NCBI GenBank assembly: GCA_028565635.1
Contig: JAOXYB010054223.1
Coordinates: 1 to 11,331, forward strand
DNA from: Phoronis ovalis
Lineage: Eukaryota; Phoronida; Phoronidae
Length of the DNA stretch: 11,331 nucleotides
Direction of reading: 5' to 3'
Made by a program: the position numbers and the translations under genes. Below are positions 1 to 8,490 of the stretch, in pieces. Below the pieces are notes generated by a model, which was given only the letters and a program-made list of their open reading frames with translations, was not told the DNA's origin and ran no database searches. How positions within the stretch are numbered: the first letter of the stretch is position 1; each line of letters opens with the position of its first letter.

Positions 1-342
1 CTTACAACTCTTATACATACAAAGATGGCTTTACAACTACAGAAACTACATCATATGATGGGCATCTGTCTACACCCGCAGACCTCTTGTTTACTATTAA
101 AATCAGTTAGGTACTTGAAAAGAAATCATTTGATACTTAGTTGTATGTAAGAGTCTGAAGTAAATTAAATTTACGAGGAATTTAATTTGTGAAAATAGGA
201 ATGCATTCTGTTTCATTCTTAAAGTATTTTGGGCCAGAAGGTATACAAAAATCATTCTTCACAGTGTTATTCATAGCACTATAGGGAGACTGCTTGATAA
301 ATATGTGATAATTATATGTTAATAGTATCCCCCGGGACATTG

Positions 343-756
343 TCAATGAGAATGTAATGTGCACACTATGGTTTCAAAAAGTTCTGTCCACCTGATATGT
401 GGGAATAGGGGACATTTTGGACCCCTCCATCAGGTGTCTTTAGCTACTTGGCCTTTTGTGTATTCAGCAAGGTAGGGCTTATTGTTGCTTTGGTAAGGCC
501 TCCTATCATTACGGTACACAATGAGATCAAAAGAGTGTACAAACATCTGTAATTTGCAAGATGATTCCTGCCAGGGAGTATGCCTGCCACGTGGCTGTTC
601 AGTTTCTATATATTTCGAATTACTGTTTTAGATTTTTAAATGTTTGGTTTTATTATTCCAGGAAGCCATTCTTATCACATTATCAGCACTACGACCAAAA
701 ATGTCAGCCATCCAGTCAAATAGGTAGCACTCATAGAATAGGTTGCTTGGTTTATC
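343..756 (-). pseudogene. Probable eroded coding sequence, one frame broken by two stops
   Basis: A single minus-strand frame reads 42 codons (756-631), stop TAA (630-628), 65 codons (627-433), stop TGA (432-430), then 28 codons to TGA (345-343). The segments begin DKPSNLFYEC, NSNSKYIETE and WRGPKCPLFP. Amino-acid make-up is protein-like (Trp, Cys, His, Arg well represented) and GC is higher than in the surroundings. I do not recognise the family; a transposon ORF or a decayed retrocopy fits best. The plus strand over 561-770 is also open, so strand assignment is uncertain. Confidence 0.35.
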
Positions 757-943
757 TCAAGTCAGTCTAATTTACATAATACATGTATGCTGCAATTCAC
801 TTCGGAGCATTTTCAACAATTCAAAAATAGTAAATACAGATAAGAATAAGTGAGTGAGAATAATCGTCTCTGTGGATAGCACAGTCTTGACTTATGGTCG
901 TCATTGTCTAGCAGATTGAGCTGATTCCAATGTTTGACTGTTT

Positions 944-1135
944 TTATGAAGGTGCTATTTCTACAGTAATTACTGTTGTAATGTAACAAGGAGCTCTGTG
1001 TATTTGTAACCTGCCCATTATACAATCACGCATGCGTTGTATCATTGCAGTCCCTGTTATAGGTGCTGCCTCCTCTTGGCTTAGTTCCTGAATGTCATTT
1101 TTAAAACTGCTGTTGGAAGATGTATGGTGGTATTT
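944..1135 (-). pseudogene. Unassigned 63-codon minus-strand open segment, probable coding relic
   Basis: It is open from after TGA (1138-1136) to TAA (946-944), without a start codon near its beginning. It reads KYHHTSSNSS, then an acidic-to-basic helix-like part (DIQELSQEEAAPITGTAM, MIQRMRDCIMGRLQIH). Composition is coding-like in an AT-rich setting. It lies on the same strand as, and upstream of, the broken frame at 343-756 but in a different frame, so both could derive from one element with frameshifts. No family recognised. Confidence 0.3.
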
Positions 1136-1649
1136 TCATAGTACTCTTGTAAGCCAATGCAGACTGATTTGTATTATACATTTCTAGCTGGTTTTCTTTC
1201 TTGGTGATTCTGTTTATTTTGTAATCTGAACTGTTGCTAATGTGAAGGATGTAGTATAATAATAATTTTTAGTCCCATCTGTGGTGGTTTGAAAAAAATT
1301 CAATATTTTAATGTAACAATGAATTTCTATATTATTCTACATGTTGATAAGTTCACGCTTTCAGTCAACAGTTATTTATGATTGTCATAATTTTTCTAGA
1401 TAATTATACTAATATGTACATTTTAACACTGAGATTCTGTTGTTAAAAATAAATTTCAATCCATTTATAATGATTCATATTTATATAATTAAATACAAGA
1501 TTTTAAAATTGAGGCCTCAAGCTATCTTCTTATTATGTACAATTCAATCCTCATCTGACATGCTCTACACAACAAACACACTCTCGTAACTAGTGGTAAA
1601 TTCGAAACTAGCGTGAATTAGAAAAGAAATTCACCAACTTTTTACAAAA
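1136..1649. other. AT-rich intergenic stretch
   Basis: Nothing assignable. It contains a second minus-strand AATAAA (1218-1213) that could end a longer RGS transcript, and several plus-strand AATAAA words that are uninformative at this base composition. Confidence 0.5.
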
Positions 1650-1663
1650 CCAATTCTCAATTA

Positions 1664-1669
1664 TTTATT
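1664..1669 (-). terminator. Candidate poly(A) signal AATAAA for the RGS gene
   Basis: On the minus strand AATAAA is followed within about 15-40 nt by GT-rich sequence (TTGGTTTTGT, then GTTGGTG), the arrangement expected of a cleavage and polyadenylation site. It is the first AATAAA after the stop codon. Single hexamers are common in AT-rich DNA, so confidence is moderate. Confidence 0.4.
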
Positions 1670-2006
1670 TGGTAAACTTCCTAAGTTTCATAACCTCTTA
1701 TTGCTAGCACTTCTAATACTGAGGACTTGCTTGCAAGTTAAATAAAATACTACATTGTATAATGTGTGTATTGAATGACTTGCTATATTTGGTTGCTAGG
1801 AAAAGATAGAACATTTGAAAATTAAAATACCGATCTTCAGACCAAGATTTTGAAGAAAACTGTATTTGGGCTTACTTCATTTAGATTACTTGATCACATT
1901 TTGAATAAAGCTGCACACGATCTCAAATATTACTATCAAAAGTCATATTGCACTTATATACCTACGACCTACATGTAGAGAAACAACATTCATATTATTA
2001 CATTTT

Positions 2007-2213
2007 TTGCATTTTAAAATAGTGAGGCCTTGTAGCTATAACTATTTACATACATCATTTATAACCACAGCTTCAATATGTACAAGAATAATTATTGCAC
2101 CAGTACAAGTAATGAGTTTGAAAAAATGTAACACCATACAAGAAATAAAAGATGCCACGAAAAAGAAATTTCCTCAATATTCCAACATGCATCTGAGTTT
2201 CAAATCTTCGTGA
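2007..2213 (+). other. 68-codon plus-strand ORF of uncertain status
   Basis: Most of it is AT-rich and ordinary, but the C-terminal half (CNTIQEIKDATKKKF and following, ending in SFKSS) reads like a small ubiquitin-fold segment, loosely recalling the N-terminus of trans-2-enoyl-CoA reductases (TIxEIK...). Another plus-strand frame stays open just after the stop (VIKNETIFKNKVLLPMNK), as expected of a frameshifted relic. It lies in the presumed RGS 3' UTR, antisense. The resemblance is weak. Confidence 0.2.
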
Positions 2214-2672
2214 TAAAAAATGAGACCATTTTTAAGAATAAGGTACTCTTGCCCATGAACAAGTAATTGATTTGCCAACTACAGATATATTTGCTAAAAT
2301 AAATAAACATGGTATAGAAATGCAGTAAGATAAATAACATTCAAATTCATTAACAAGTCCTAGGAGAGAGTCTGCTTATATATATTGATCTGAGATTACT
2401 TGTGTAGGGTACTGGCAGACAATAAAACTTGTGTTGACCACATGTAAAAATAAATATGGACATTTTCTGGCAAAAATCAAATTAATGGTATATAAAAAAA
2501 ATGTCTGTAGTTTGGCAATTAATGACCTTAATATTAAAATACAAACTGCTTTGAAAAAGCTTTAAGTCAGTACAATAATACTTATTCCTCTTAATAAGTA
2601 AATAATATTACTGATATGAATTTCATTTCCAGTTTACGCATGAAATTATGCCTTGGCGACAATTGTTCCATT

Positions 2673-2849
2673 TCAACTACTGGTTTTCTGTTCTTTTAAG
2701 TTTTGATATATTTCTGATCTTAAAAACCTTGGATAGGAGTCTTTTTCCATAAGTGCTTGTATTCTCCTTTGTGCCAAGTCAAATGTCGTGCGTGTTGGAT
2801 TTGTTATGCTATTTATTGTCGTTACACGAGTTTTAGAGTCAAGATTAAT
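2673..2849 (-). CDS. RGS gene, terminal coding exon with stop codon
   Basis: The acceptor is TTTCATTTCAG (AG at 2851-2850). The coding part is 58 residues plus TGA at 2675-2673. It supplies the last RGS helices: INLDSKTR, FDLAQRRIQ, LMEKDSYPRFLRSEIYQ. Asn381, Asp416 and Arg420 match RGS4 Asn128, Asp163 and Arg167, which contact G-alpha. After the domain only about eight residues remain (KEQKTSS end), a short tail typical of R4-group proteins, so no GoLoco, PDZ or other C-terminal module is present in this isoform. Confidence 0.97.
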   Translation of the reverse strand: MNLDSKTRVTTINSITNPTRTTFDLAQRRIQALMEKDSYPRFLRSEIYQNLKEQKTSS

Positions 2850-5693
2850 CTGAAATGAAAGCAGATGTCTTGTATTGTACATCATTAGTAATCCAGAAGA
2901 TGGCGCCAGTAAAGATGCATTTTATAACTTTGCAGGCAAAATAAAACAATGTGTTGCTGTAGATTAATATTACATAAATATTGTTATGACACAAGTAACT
3001 TGTGATAACATTCAATTTCTGGAAACATTTGTAAAATTATAATGCATAAGTCTTAATTTTTATTTCTGGTTCAGACCATTCCATCTTCTAGATTTACATA
3101 TTATTACTAAGATGCAGATTAAATCTGATATTGTCAAATTAGATGACACTTTATTAATAGAGTTTACATAACTAATACATCAGCAATATCAACAAACATG
3201 TCCAAAGGTTACAGATTACATATCATATATGAATTTACAGGAGTGTCTCAACTATTTCTTTCTAAGCATATGAATTTTAAAAATAATTCAATCATTTCTT
3301 TCATAACTTAATATTGTAAACAGAAGCATAATCAATACCTAGTAACTTGTACCATAAAATGAACAATAGAAAACCATTGATCACAAATGTTTATCCAGTG
3401 ACTGTGTTTGCATAACAATTACGTCAATTTGAAATGGATGGCCCTTAACATCGTTTTGCATTTTAAACTAATTTTCAACTCGATAAGTTAAAGAAAACAT
3501 ACTCATTCCATGCACTTGGTGGAGCCACTAGTCCAGAACCCAAACATTCCCAGCATGCATCATTTCGGGAATGAATAATACGAGTGATTGTTCATTCATA
3601 AAATGCAGCCTGCTGGGAAATTTCGTCATTAGCGGTTTCATCTAGTGTATGCAATTAGTCTAGTTTGGTATAATGAATGAATCTTACCTCCTTTGGCGCT
3701 TGTACAGCTACAAAATCTGTATAAATTTGTTGTGCTCTTGCCGACATTTTATGCTGTTTTACTTGCCTATATTCTTCACATGCAATCCAAAAATCTATAT
3801 TTTCTTCACTGAATTCTGTTCTTAAAAATCCACGGAAGAGTGCTAAACCGTCTACAAATAATTCATTTATTAATTTTTATTGATTCTACGGAATGTGACA
3901 GTAATTATGTCTGTAATTTTAGAAGTAAAAAATATGTGTGGAAACCCTTGTAAAATAAGCCAAATGTTTCTGCAGAATCTGCTGGAGATCAATTTAACAG
4001 TGAATAGGGGCCTTTCATAAAACGAACTAACACAATACCAAATTAACTTGGCCATAGTGGGAATTATAATATACAAAATGTGTATAGTTGTTCTGGATAA
4101 TCGTGCAGTAAAGTACTACTGATACTGATGAATATTAATATTATATCCATGCAAACTAGAATAAGAATTGACATGATGTATTACAACTATGAAAAATGTT
4201 GAAATATTATAACAGGAATGGAAGATATTAGTAATGCAGTAAATTAGTAGAAAATACATACATTTATCAAAGAGTAGATTGTCAAAGGATTCACTCCATC
4301 TTCTTACTTGCTCTATTGGTGGTTGACATAAGACAGAATCTGTGTTTCGTCGACGTAGAAATGACAATTTCTGCTTCATGTTTTTCGTTCTAAAAGGATA
4401 TTTTCACGCATAAATTGTTAATTTGCTGGCTACATTCATATGATGTCAATTGACAGAATAGTTTCTTGTCTGTCTGGCTTATAAACTATGTTAAACATTT
4501 TTATAAAGCTGATAAAAGGAAGTTTCAATCAGTGATGCTCTAAAGTTAAATACAGGGTGACAAAAAATAAATGGCCCACAATTAAACAACTGGGTATAAG
4601 TTAGTTTGCAAAATCTGCCTTACAATTTATAAGAAGCAGGGTGAGATATGGAAACACATGCAAGAAATTAAAGAAACAGACTAAATGCTCAATACGTAAT
4701 GATTTTTTAAAGTCAGGCTAAAATACCGAATAACCATATCTCTTTGTTGATCAAAACATTAAAAGTTTTAATCAATACATTTGGGTGATAGAACTATAAA
4801 AGGTGCATTACATTTTTGAAGTTATTAAAATCATTTCTCTATACTCACATGGATGTTCTTTTTTTTCTTTGTTCCGGAGGTTGGTCGGATTCATCTATAT
4901 CTTGCGCATGTCCTGAATCTGTTGATAACACCTTTTTGACAGGTTTGTGTTCTGGTGGTACCTCTCCGTTCCTTTGAAACATTGCACGAGCTGGCATATC
5001 CTTTGTACATGCAGCACTTTGACTACGGCGTAAAGGCCGAAGAATTTTTTTAAATCGTCCTTTACGAGTTTCCCGACCATCTTTTGGGGTTAATGGAGTT
5101 GATGGTCTTTTAGTCTCTTCAGTCTCTGATTCTGAATCTGACTGAGATCCGCCGAAAGTAAATCGAACATTTTTGCCTGAAGCGTCTGACGGAGTATCTG
5201 GACTGAGTGATGGAGATTTGACATTTGAAGGTTTTCGCATGCCAGATAAAGCTGCTTCACTATTTCTTTTACCTTTCCTAATAGATTCATTATCATTAGC
5301 GTCTTTATATATACTCGACTGATGAACTTCACCATCAGAACCTAACCGTTTACTGTGTCTTGAATTAACGTGGGAATTTTCTGTTCCCATTTTACATTTT
5401 TCATTAAATTCATTAGTTAACTTTAACTCGTCCTTGCCATCTGTGCAATCTTTCATTTGTTGCCACTCCTCGTCAGAATTTACCATTTTCCCAGACTTGT
5501 TTATAAACTGATGATCAGGACCAACAAAATTGATGGCTTCGGATTGGTTCATTTTGTATACAGCAGTCTCTACCAAGATATGGGAAATTGAAGATTGCTC
5601 AGCATCTTGAAAGAACTGTTGTATATTTTCCTGGTCTTCTTCAAGACAGGCATCCCATTTCTTTGGTGTGGATGGCTCACTCAGTTGCACTCC
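2673..5693 (-). CDS. Regulator of G-protein signalling (RGS) protein, R4/B-like; four exons, 5' end incomplete
   Basis: RGS proteins are GTPase-accelerating proteins that bind activated G-alpha (mainly Gi/o and Gq for the R4 group) at the plasma membrane and shorten GPCR signals. Exons 5693-4849, 4389-4262, 3851-3688 and 2849-2673 total 1314 nt, giving 437 residues plus TGA, with phases that match at every junction. Counting the first exon codon GGA as residue 1, residues 1-281 are hydrophilic and Ser/Lys/Glu-rich with a basic patch at 211-223. Residues 285-300 match the R4 N-terminal box (RGS4 KDMKHRLGFL type). The RGS domain spans about 311-429. Residues corresponding to RGS4 G-alpha contacts are present: SEEN 339-342, Asn381 in INLDS, Asp416 in MEKD, Arg420 in SYPRF. 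RGS4 spacing is kept except for one residue fewer between helices 5 and 6. The domain therefore looks catalytically competent. The true N-terminus is unknown: Met48 (ATG at 5552-5550) has a good CAAAATG context, but the 47 codons before it also look coding. Family assignment is firm, ortholog identity is not. Confidence 0.95.
2850..3687 (-). other. RGS intron between the last two coding exons
   Basis: An 838-bp GT-AG phase-0 intron. It is mostly AT-rich and featureless except for 3520-3660, where GC is higher and a 73-bp imperfect hairpin (3547-3619) occurs. No open frame of note was seen on either strand. Confidence 0.85.
3547..3619. repeat. Intronic inverted repeat: 32-bp arms, 9-bp loop
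   Basis: Arm 3547-3578 and arm 3588-3619 pair without gaps at 25 of 32 positions, with loop 3579-3587. The outer 9 bp (TTCCCAGCA / TGCTGGGAA) and an inner GAATGAA / TTCATTC are perfect. Two further positions become G-U wobbles if the plus strand is transcribed, giving 27 of 32. The size and shape resemble a microRNA precursor or the core of a foldback element. It lies about 70 bp inside the RGS intron, past the donor. Confidence 0.6.
3688..3851 (-). CDS. RGS gene, central RGS-domain exon
   Basis: A 164-nt exon with acceptor TTATTTGTAG (AG at 3853-3852) and donor GAG|GTAAGAT (GT at 3687-3686). It completes a split Tyr and then encodes 54 residues containing the most diagnostic RGS signature, LRTEFSEENIDFWIACEEY. 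SEEN forms part of the G-alpha switch contact surface in RGS4. The last residues, VQAPKE, lead directly in phase 0 into INLDS on the next exon, as in VQATKEVNLDS of RGS4. No internal stop or frameshift is present. Confidence 0.97.
3852..4261 (-). other. RGS intron splitting the first RGS-domain helix
   Basis: A 410-bp phase-1 GT-AG intron interrupting the Tyr codon of FDK-Y-G in the RGS domain. It is AT-rich, with no further structure recognised. Open frames across it are non-coding. Confidence 0.85.
4262..4389 (-). CDS. RGS gene, exon with R4 N-terminal box and start of RGS domain
   Basis: A 128-nt exon with acceptor TATCCTTTTAG (AG at 4391-4390) and donor AAAT|GTATGT (GT at 4261-4260). The first base completes the split Ile codon AT|A from the previous exon, and the last base T is completed by AC of the next exon to give Tyr. 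It encodes TKNMKQKLSFLRRRNTDS, which parallels the KDMKxRLGFL box of vertebrate R4 RGS proteins, and then the first helix of the RGS domain, VRRWSESFDNLLFDK. RRRNT is a plausible basophilic kinase site. The Met codon at 4379-4377 could serve as a start for a short R4-style isoform if an internal promoter exists; no such promoter is evident. Confidence 0.95.
4390..4848 (-). other. RGS intron after the large exon
   Basis: A 459-bp phase-2 GT-AG intron. It contains TACAGGGTGACAAAAA at 4551-4566, reminiscent of the terminal motif TACAGGGTGTxxCAAAA seen at the ends of many arthropod transposon relics. Nothing else was identified. Confidence 0.85.
4849..5693 (-). CDS. RGS gene, large 5'-proximal coding exon (disordered N-terminal region)
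   Basis: This 845-nt exon starts after a TTGTTGTTCTAG acceptor (AG at 5695-5694) and ends at a consensus donor, AT|GTGAGT (GT at 4848-4847). It is open throughout, starting GGA GTG CAA CTG. An in-frame TAG formed by the acceptor itself closes the frame upstream, and an in-frame TGA lies one base inside the donor. The protein is low in hydrophobics, with proline-directed Ser/Thr sites (residues 160-168 and 199-203), an acidic Ser run (about 182-193) and a basic segment, GRFKKILRPLRRSQSAAC (212-229). That segment could bind acidic lipids, be phosphorylated (RRSQS), or carry a lipidated Cys; these roles are inference. I do not recognise a domain. First Met in frame is residue 48, with good start context, so a 390-residue product is a real alternative if the upstream exon is non-coding. 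Confidence 0.9.
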
Positions 5694-5812
5694 CTAGAAC
5701 AACAATTATAATTTTTAAATGTAAATACACTTGTGGTACACTTGTATGTAATAGGATGATGGTTAGCTCTTTTTAATAGCACTCCCTAGAACAAAAAAAT
5801 ACAATAATTAAA
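5687..5812 (-). repeat. Duplicated 3' splice site (two copies, 92 bp apart)
   Basis: The 16-bp block at 5687-5702 (minus strand TTGTTCTAGGGAGTGC) recurs exactly at 5779-5794. Weaker similarity runs a further ~18 bp on the pyrimidine-tract side, to about 5720 and 5812. Both copies are complete acceptors, TTCTAG|GGAGTGC. The upstream copy has the richer T tract (TATTTTTTTGTTCTAG). Use of the upstream site would add 92 nt containing in-frame stops, so translation would have to begin at Met48. Confidence 0.7.
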
Positions 5813-8363
5813 TGTTTGCTTCATACTATAAAGAGAAATCCCTGCATTCACATACTGCTTATATGTATATTTTCACAGTTCTTCACACAGAAGTTAACAG
5901 TATATTGCTTTGTTTAGTTTTTAAAACTCTCACTTCCAAATGTTAAACTACGAGGTATTAGTTCCACAAGAAAATTAGAGCCAAAGAGTTTGTGAATCTG
6001 CTTGGAATTATTATGTTTGATTAGTTCCAATTGTAAATTGTGACTTATCACTGATTTTATGCAAGAAAATTATTGAATCAAAAACACCTGTGACATTTCA
6101 GCAAACTGATAATTCATAAACAAGTAGAAATACTGGGTGTTTCAAAATCAAAATACCTTGTTTGCTTATTTAACATGCAAAACAAAAATACAAAATATTT
6201 ATGCTAACTATAGAATGGAGGCATTCGGGAAACATTTTCATTCAAAAATAGATCTGCAATCTATTGGGGTTTCCTAAAGTTTTTTTGCAATGATAAACAG
6301 ATATTCAGTCAAATATCATCCATGTTTTACATCACCAAAGTGATGCTTATTCCATAAGCTGAGTTTAAGGTATGTCATATTTTGTAAATCATATGCATTT
6401 TACAATTCTTACAAAATTCATTTTTGATTTTATAGACGATTGTCCAAGTTTTGTAACGTACTAATCATTTTGACACAGATTCAATGTTCATTTTTCTCAT
6501 AATATGCTTCTGAAAAACTTAAAATGTTGTTTTCTGATTAGTATAACTTAACACATGCTACAATTGCTTTGTATATGAACAAGAGAGAAGAATACACTCT
6601 TTTTGAAAGGTTCAATGTCACTAAAAGGGAACAGTTAAAGCAATTCTGTTAAACTTATTCTGCATTCTCTAACCAATTTTAAGACTTTTCAAATTCTATC
6701 AATAGTCCATAAAAATTATTAGTTTCAAGTAATGCTAAAGATTTATGTTAAAATTTACCAAAATATCTCAGCTTAATCCTTTGTATGATTCTATATATGT
6801 AACAAGTAAGCGAGTTTTATCTTACCAATTACTGCATGAGAACTTGGACTATACATAATATCAAAATGACTCCTGCCAAATGTCTGAGGCAAGTGAATAA
6901 TCAAAATTATAACAATTTTAAGATGTAATACCAGTCCAGTCAATGACTGACATAAGCAATTATCTCTTCTATTTTTAATTTGAACTTCTCTTAATAATTA
7001 CATAATGGTACAACCATCAGTAGTACATCCAGCTGTTGTGTACAAACATTATGGACAACTCCAGGCAGTTGGATATTCCAACTTTTCACAATCAGTGAAG
7101 ATTTTTGAAACTTGATAATGTTCAACATTTTTATTTTTTGTAGTACACTTTCATAATTAAAAAATTAATACAATATAATGTACTTTAATAATTGATACTG
7201 AACTTTTTTAATTAGACTGTCATTTTATTTAAACCCTGATAAATATTAATAAAAAACAAAAATGCCATTTATGGCAAAATACAATCACAATTCCCATAAG
7301 GCTATAGAAGGTAACATGTGTTTTTTTTTAAATATATTAATTTTACACAAATTACTTACACTTCAATATGTGATGCAGCTATATTTAAAGTTCTGTATTT
7401 ACAACACTATAAGTATGTGCTCAGTGCATACATTTCATGGCTATTTGGACTTGTAGTAGTTCAGAAATGCTAAAATTAAATCACTAAAATTCCTTGCATG
7501 GTACATTACTTTCTACTACTGTTACAGTATTATGCTTGATAAATCTAAATCAAACAGCTTTTCTCTCAGGTAACTTTTCTATTTTTAAAAATGATATTAA
7601 TTCCAATGGCTCTAAATTAATCTATTTCAAAATCTGAAAAATCAATTGTGTAGTAAATTATTACTGACGAATCTTAGGATTTCTCACTTCGTACTCTAAG
7701 AGTTTTATACATCCTAGCTTCATATCATGAACCATCTTTAACTAACAGTGCATATCCATCAATACCTATACAAAAAACCTATGCAATGACAACATATTAA
7801 CTACCATGTACCAGGATACACCTACATTAAGTTAACAAGTGACTAATCCCAAGTTGACCAATGGACTAAATTACTCCTATTTACTTAATTAAAAAATGCC
7901 ATAATTAATTACAAGCTATCAACTTTTGGAAACAATCTGCTTGGTAAGATTCACCCTTACATGACATTTCTGGGAATTTTACATTTACTAAAGTTTAATT
8001 ATTTACTTGCTTATGGATTAGGTAAAATAACACAGAAAATTACCTGATAGTTACAGCTTAAATTACAGACATGTGTTCTATCATTCAACAAAATGTTTAT
8101 TGTATAATTTTTGTATATAATTATCAAAATAAAAAAATATTTACAGTACTATTAAGTTTTCTGGAATGTCATCAGCTATTTTAAATAATTAAAATTATAA
8201 TCAAAATTAGTAATTAAAAGAAACCAGTTCTCAGCAAGAAATAGTATTAAAGAAATAAGCACAAAGATTAACCAAAAAACTTTTTAAAAAAATTAATCCA
8301 GCATTTACTTCTACTACATTTACTAATGTGAAGAACTAAATGATAAAACTAAGCCTCCATATA
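5696..8363 (-). other. AT-rich stretch upstream of the large RGS exon, probable intron(s)
   Basis: About 2.7 kb, very AT-rich. Apart from the duplicated acceptor and the 58-nt candidate exon at 6883-6826, I see no coding sequence. TACTGGGTGTTTCAAAA at 6131-6147 resembles a transposon-end relic. The plus-strand open frame at 7262-7456 has biased AT-rich codons and no protein signature. This is best read as first-intron sequence of the RGS gene. Confidence 0.5.
6826..6883 (-). other. Candidate 58-nt upstream exon of the RGS gene
   Basis: On the minus strand a strong acceptor (TTCACTTGCCTCAG, AG at 6885-6884) and donor (ATTG|GTAAGAT, GT at 6825-6824) bracket 58 nt. The sequence is open in one frame, TFGRSHFDIMYSPSSHAVI plus one base. 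Joined to the 5693 acceptor it shifts frame and hits a stop after five codons. Joined to the AG four bases further on (GGGAG|TG) it reads continuously into QLSEPSTP. It could therefore be coding through that weak acceptor, or a 5' UTR exon with Met48 as the start, or chance. Confidence 0.35.
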
Positions 8364-8440
8364 ACTTACCCAACAACGGCTAACGTAATATTAACAAAAT
8401 ACACTAACGCTCTTTTTTATATTGTTCTTACGCGAAGCCT
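8364..8440 (-). promoter_or_regulatory. Candidate non-coding first exon end and core promoter of the RGS gene
   Basis: On the minus strand TATAAAAAA (8421-8413) is followed about 50 bp on by a consensus donor, GTTGG|GTAAGT (GT at 8369-8368). The stretch lacks ATG on the minus strand, as a 5' UTR exon would. CpG-containing words cluster at 8370-8500, unlike the surrounding AT-rich DNA, and an E-box palindrome lies at 8491-8504. There is no good initiator 30 bp from the TATA-like word. The link to the RGS gene is positional only. Confidence 0.3.
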
Positions 8441-8490
8441 CCTTTCCAGTGATTAAAATTGGATGATTCTTTTTTCGGTACTAACGGCAA

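Larger units (their letters stand above)
1650..2672 (-). other. RGS 3' UTR, probable extent
   Basis: Sequence downstream of the TGA is AT-rich, with no further minus-strand exon recognised. The first canonical minus-strand AATAAA after the stop is about 1.0 kb away, so the UTR is drawn to just past it. A longer UTR ending near a second AATAAA at 1218-1213 is possible. The UTR overlaps an unassigned plus-strand ORF at 2007-2213. The end point is inference; no transcript evidence is available. Confidence 0.4.

Noticed and set aside
813-1025. 70-codon minus-strand ORF ending in a hydrophobic tail, with FIKTVKHWNQL recalling the end of non-LTR reverse transcriptases
   Set aside because: The match is one short phrase with no catalytic motifs nearby. 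The overlapping frame at 944-1135 looks more protein-like, so no LINE is called.
2850-2885. Met codons upstream of INLDS in the terminal exon frame
   Set aside because: They lie before the TTTCAG acceptor and are intronic; the phase-0 junction to ...VQAPKE is unambiguous.
3870-4076. 68-codon minus-strand open frame
   Set aside because: It falls entirely within the intron between the first two RGS-domain exons, with no conserved residues.
4116-4261. Downstream part of the minus-strand ORF beginning at 4379
   Set aside because: Only 4389-4262 is exon. Beyond the GTATGT donor the translation is intron sequence, and the spliced reading restores the RGS domain.
4895-5335. Two minus-strand open frames inside the large RGS exon (4895-5080 and 5090-5335)
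   Set aside because: They are out-of-frame shadows of the exon, whose own frame is open for 281 codons and splices correctly.
5588-5776. 62-codon plus-strand open frame
   Set aside because: It is antisense to the RGS exon and its duplicated acceptor, with no protein signature.
7262-7456. 64-codon plus-strand open frame
   Set aside because: AT-driven composition, no splice context or motif; probably chance within a probable intron.
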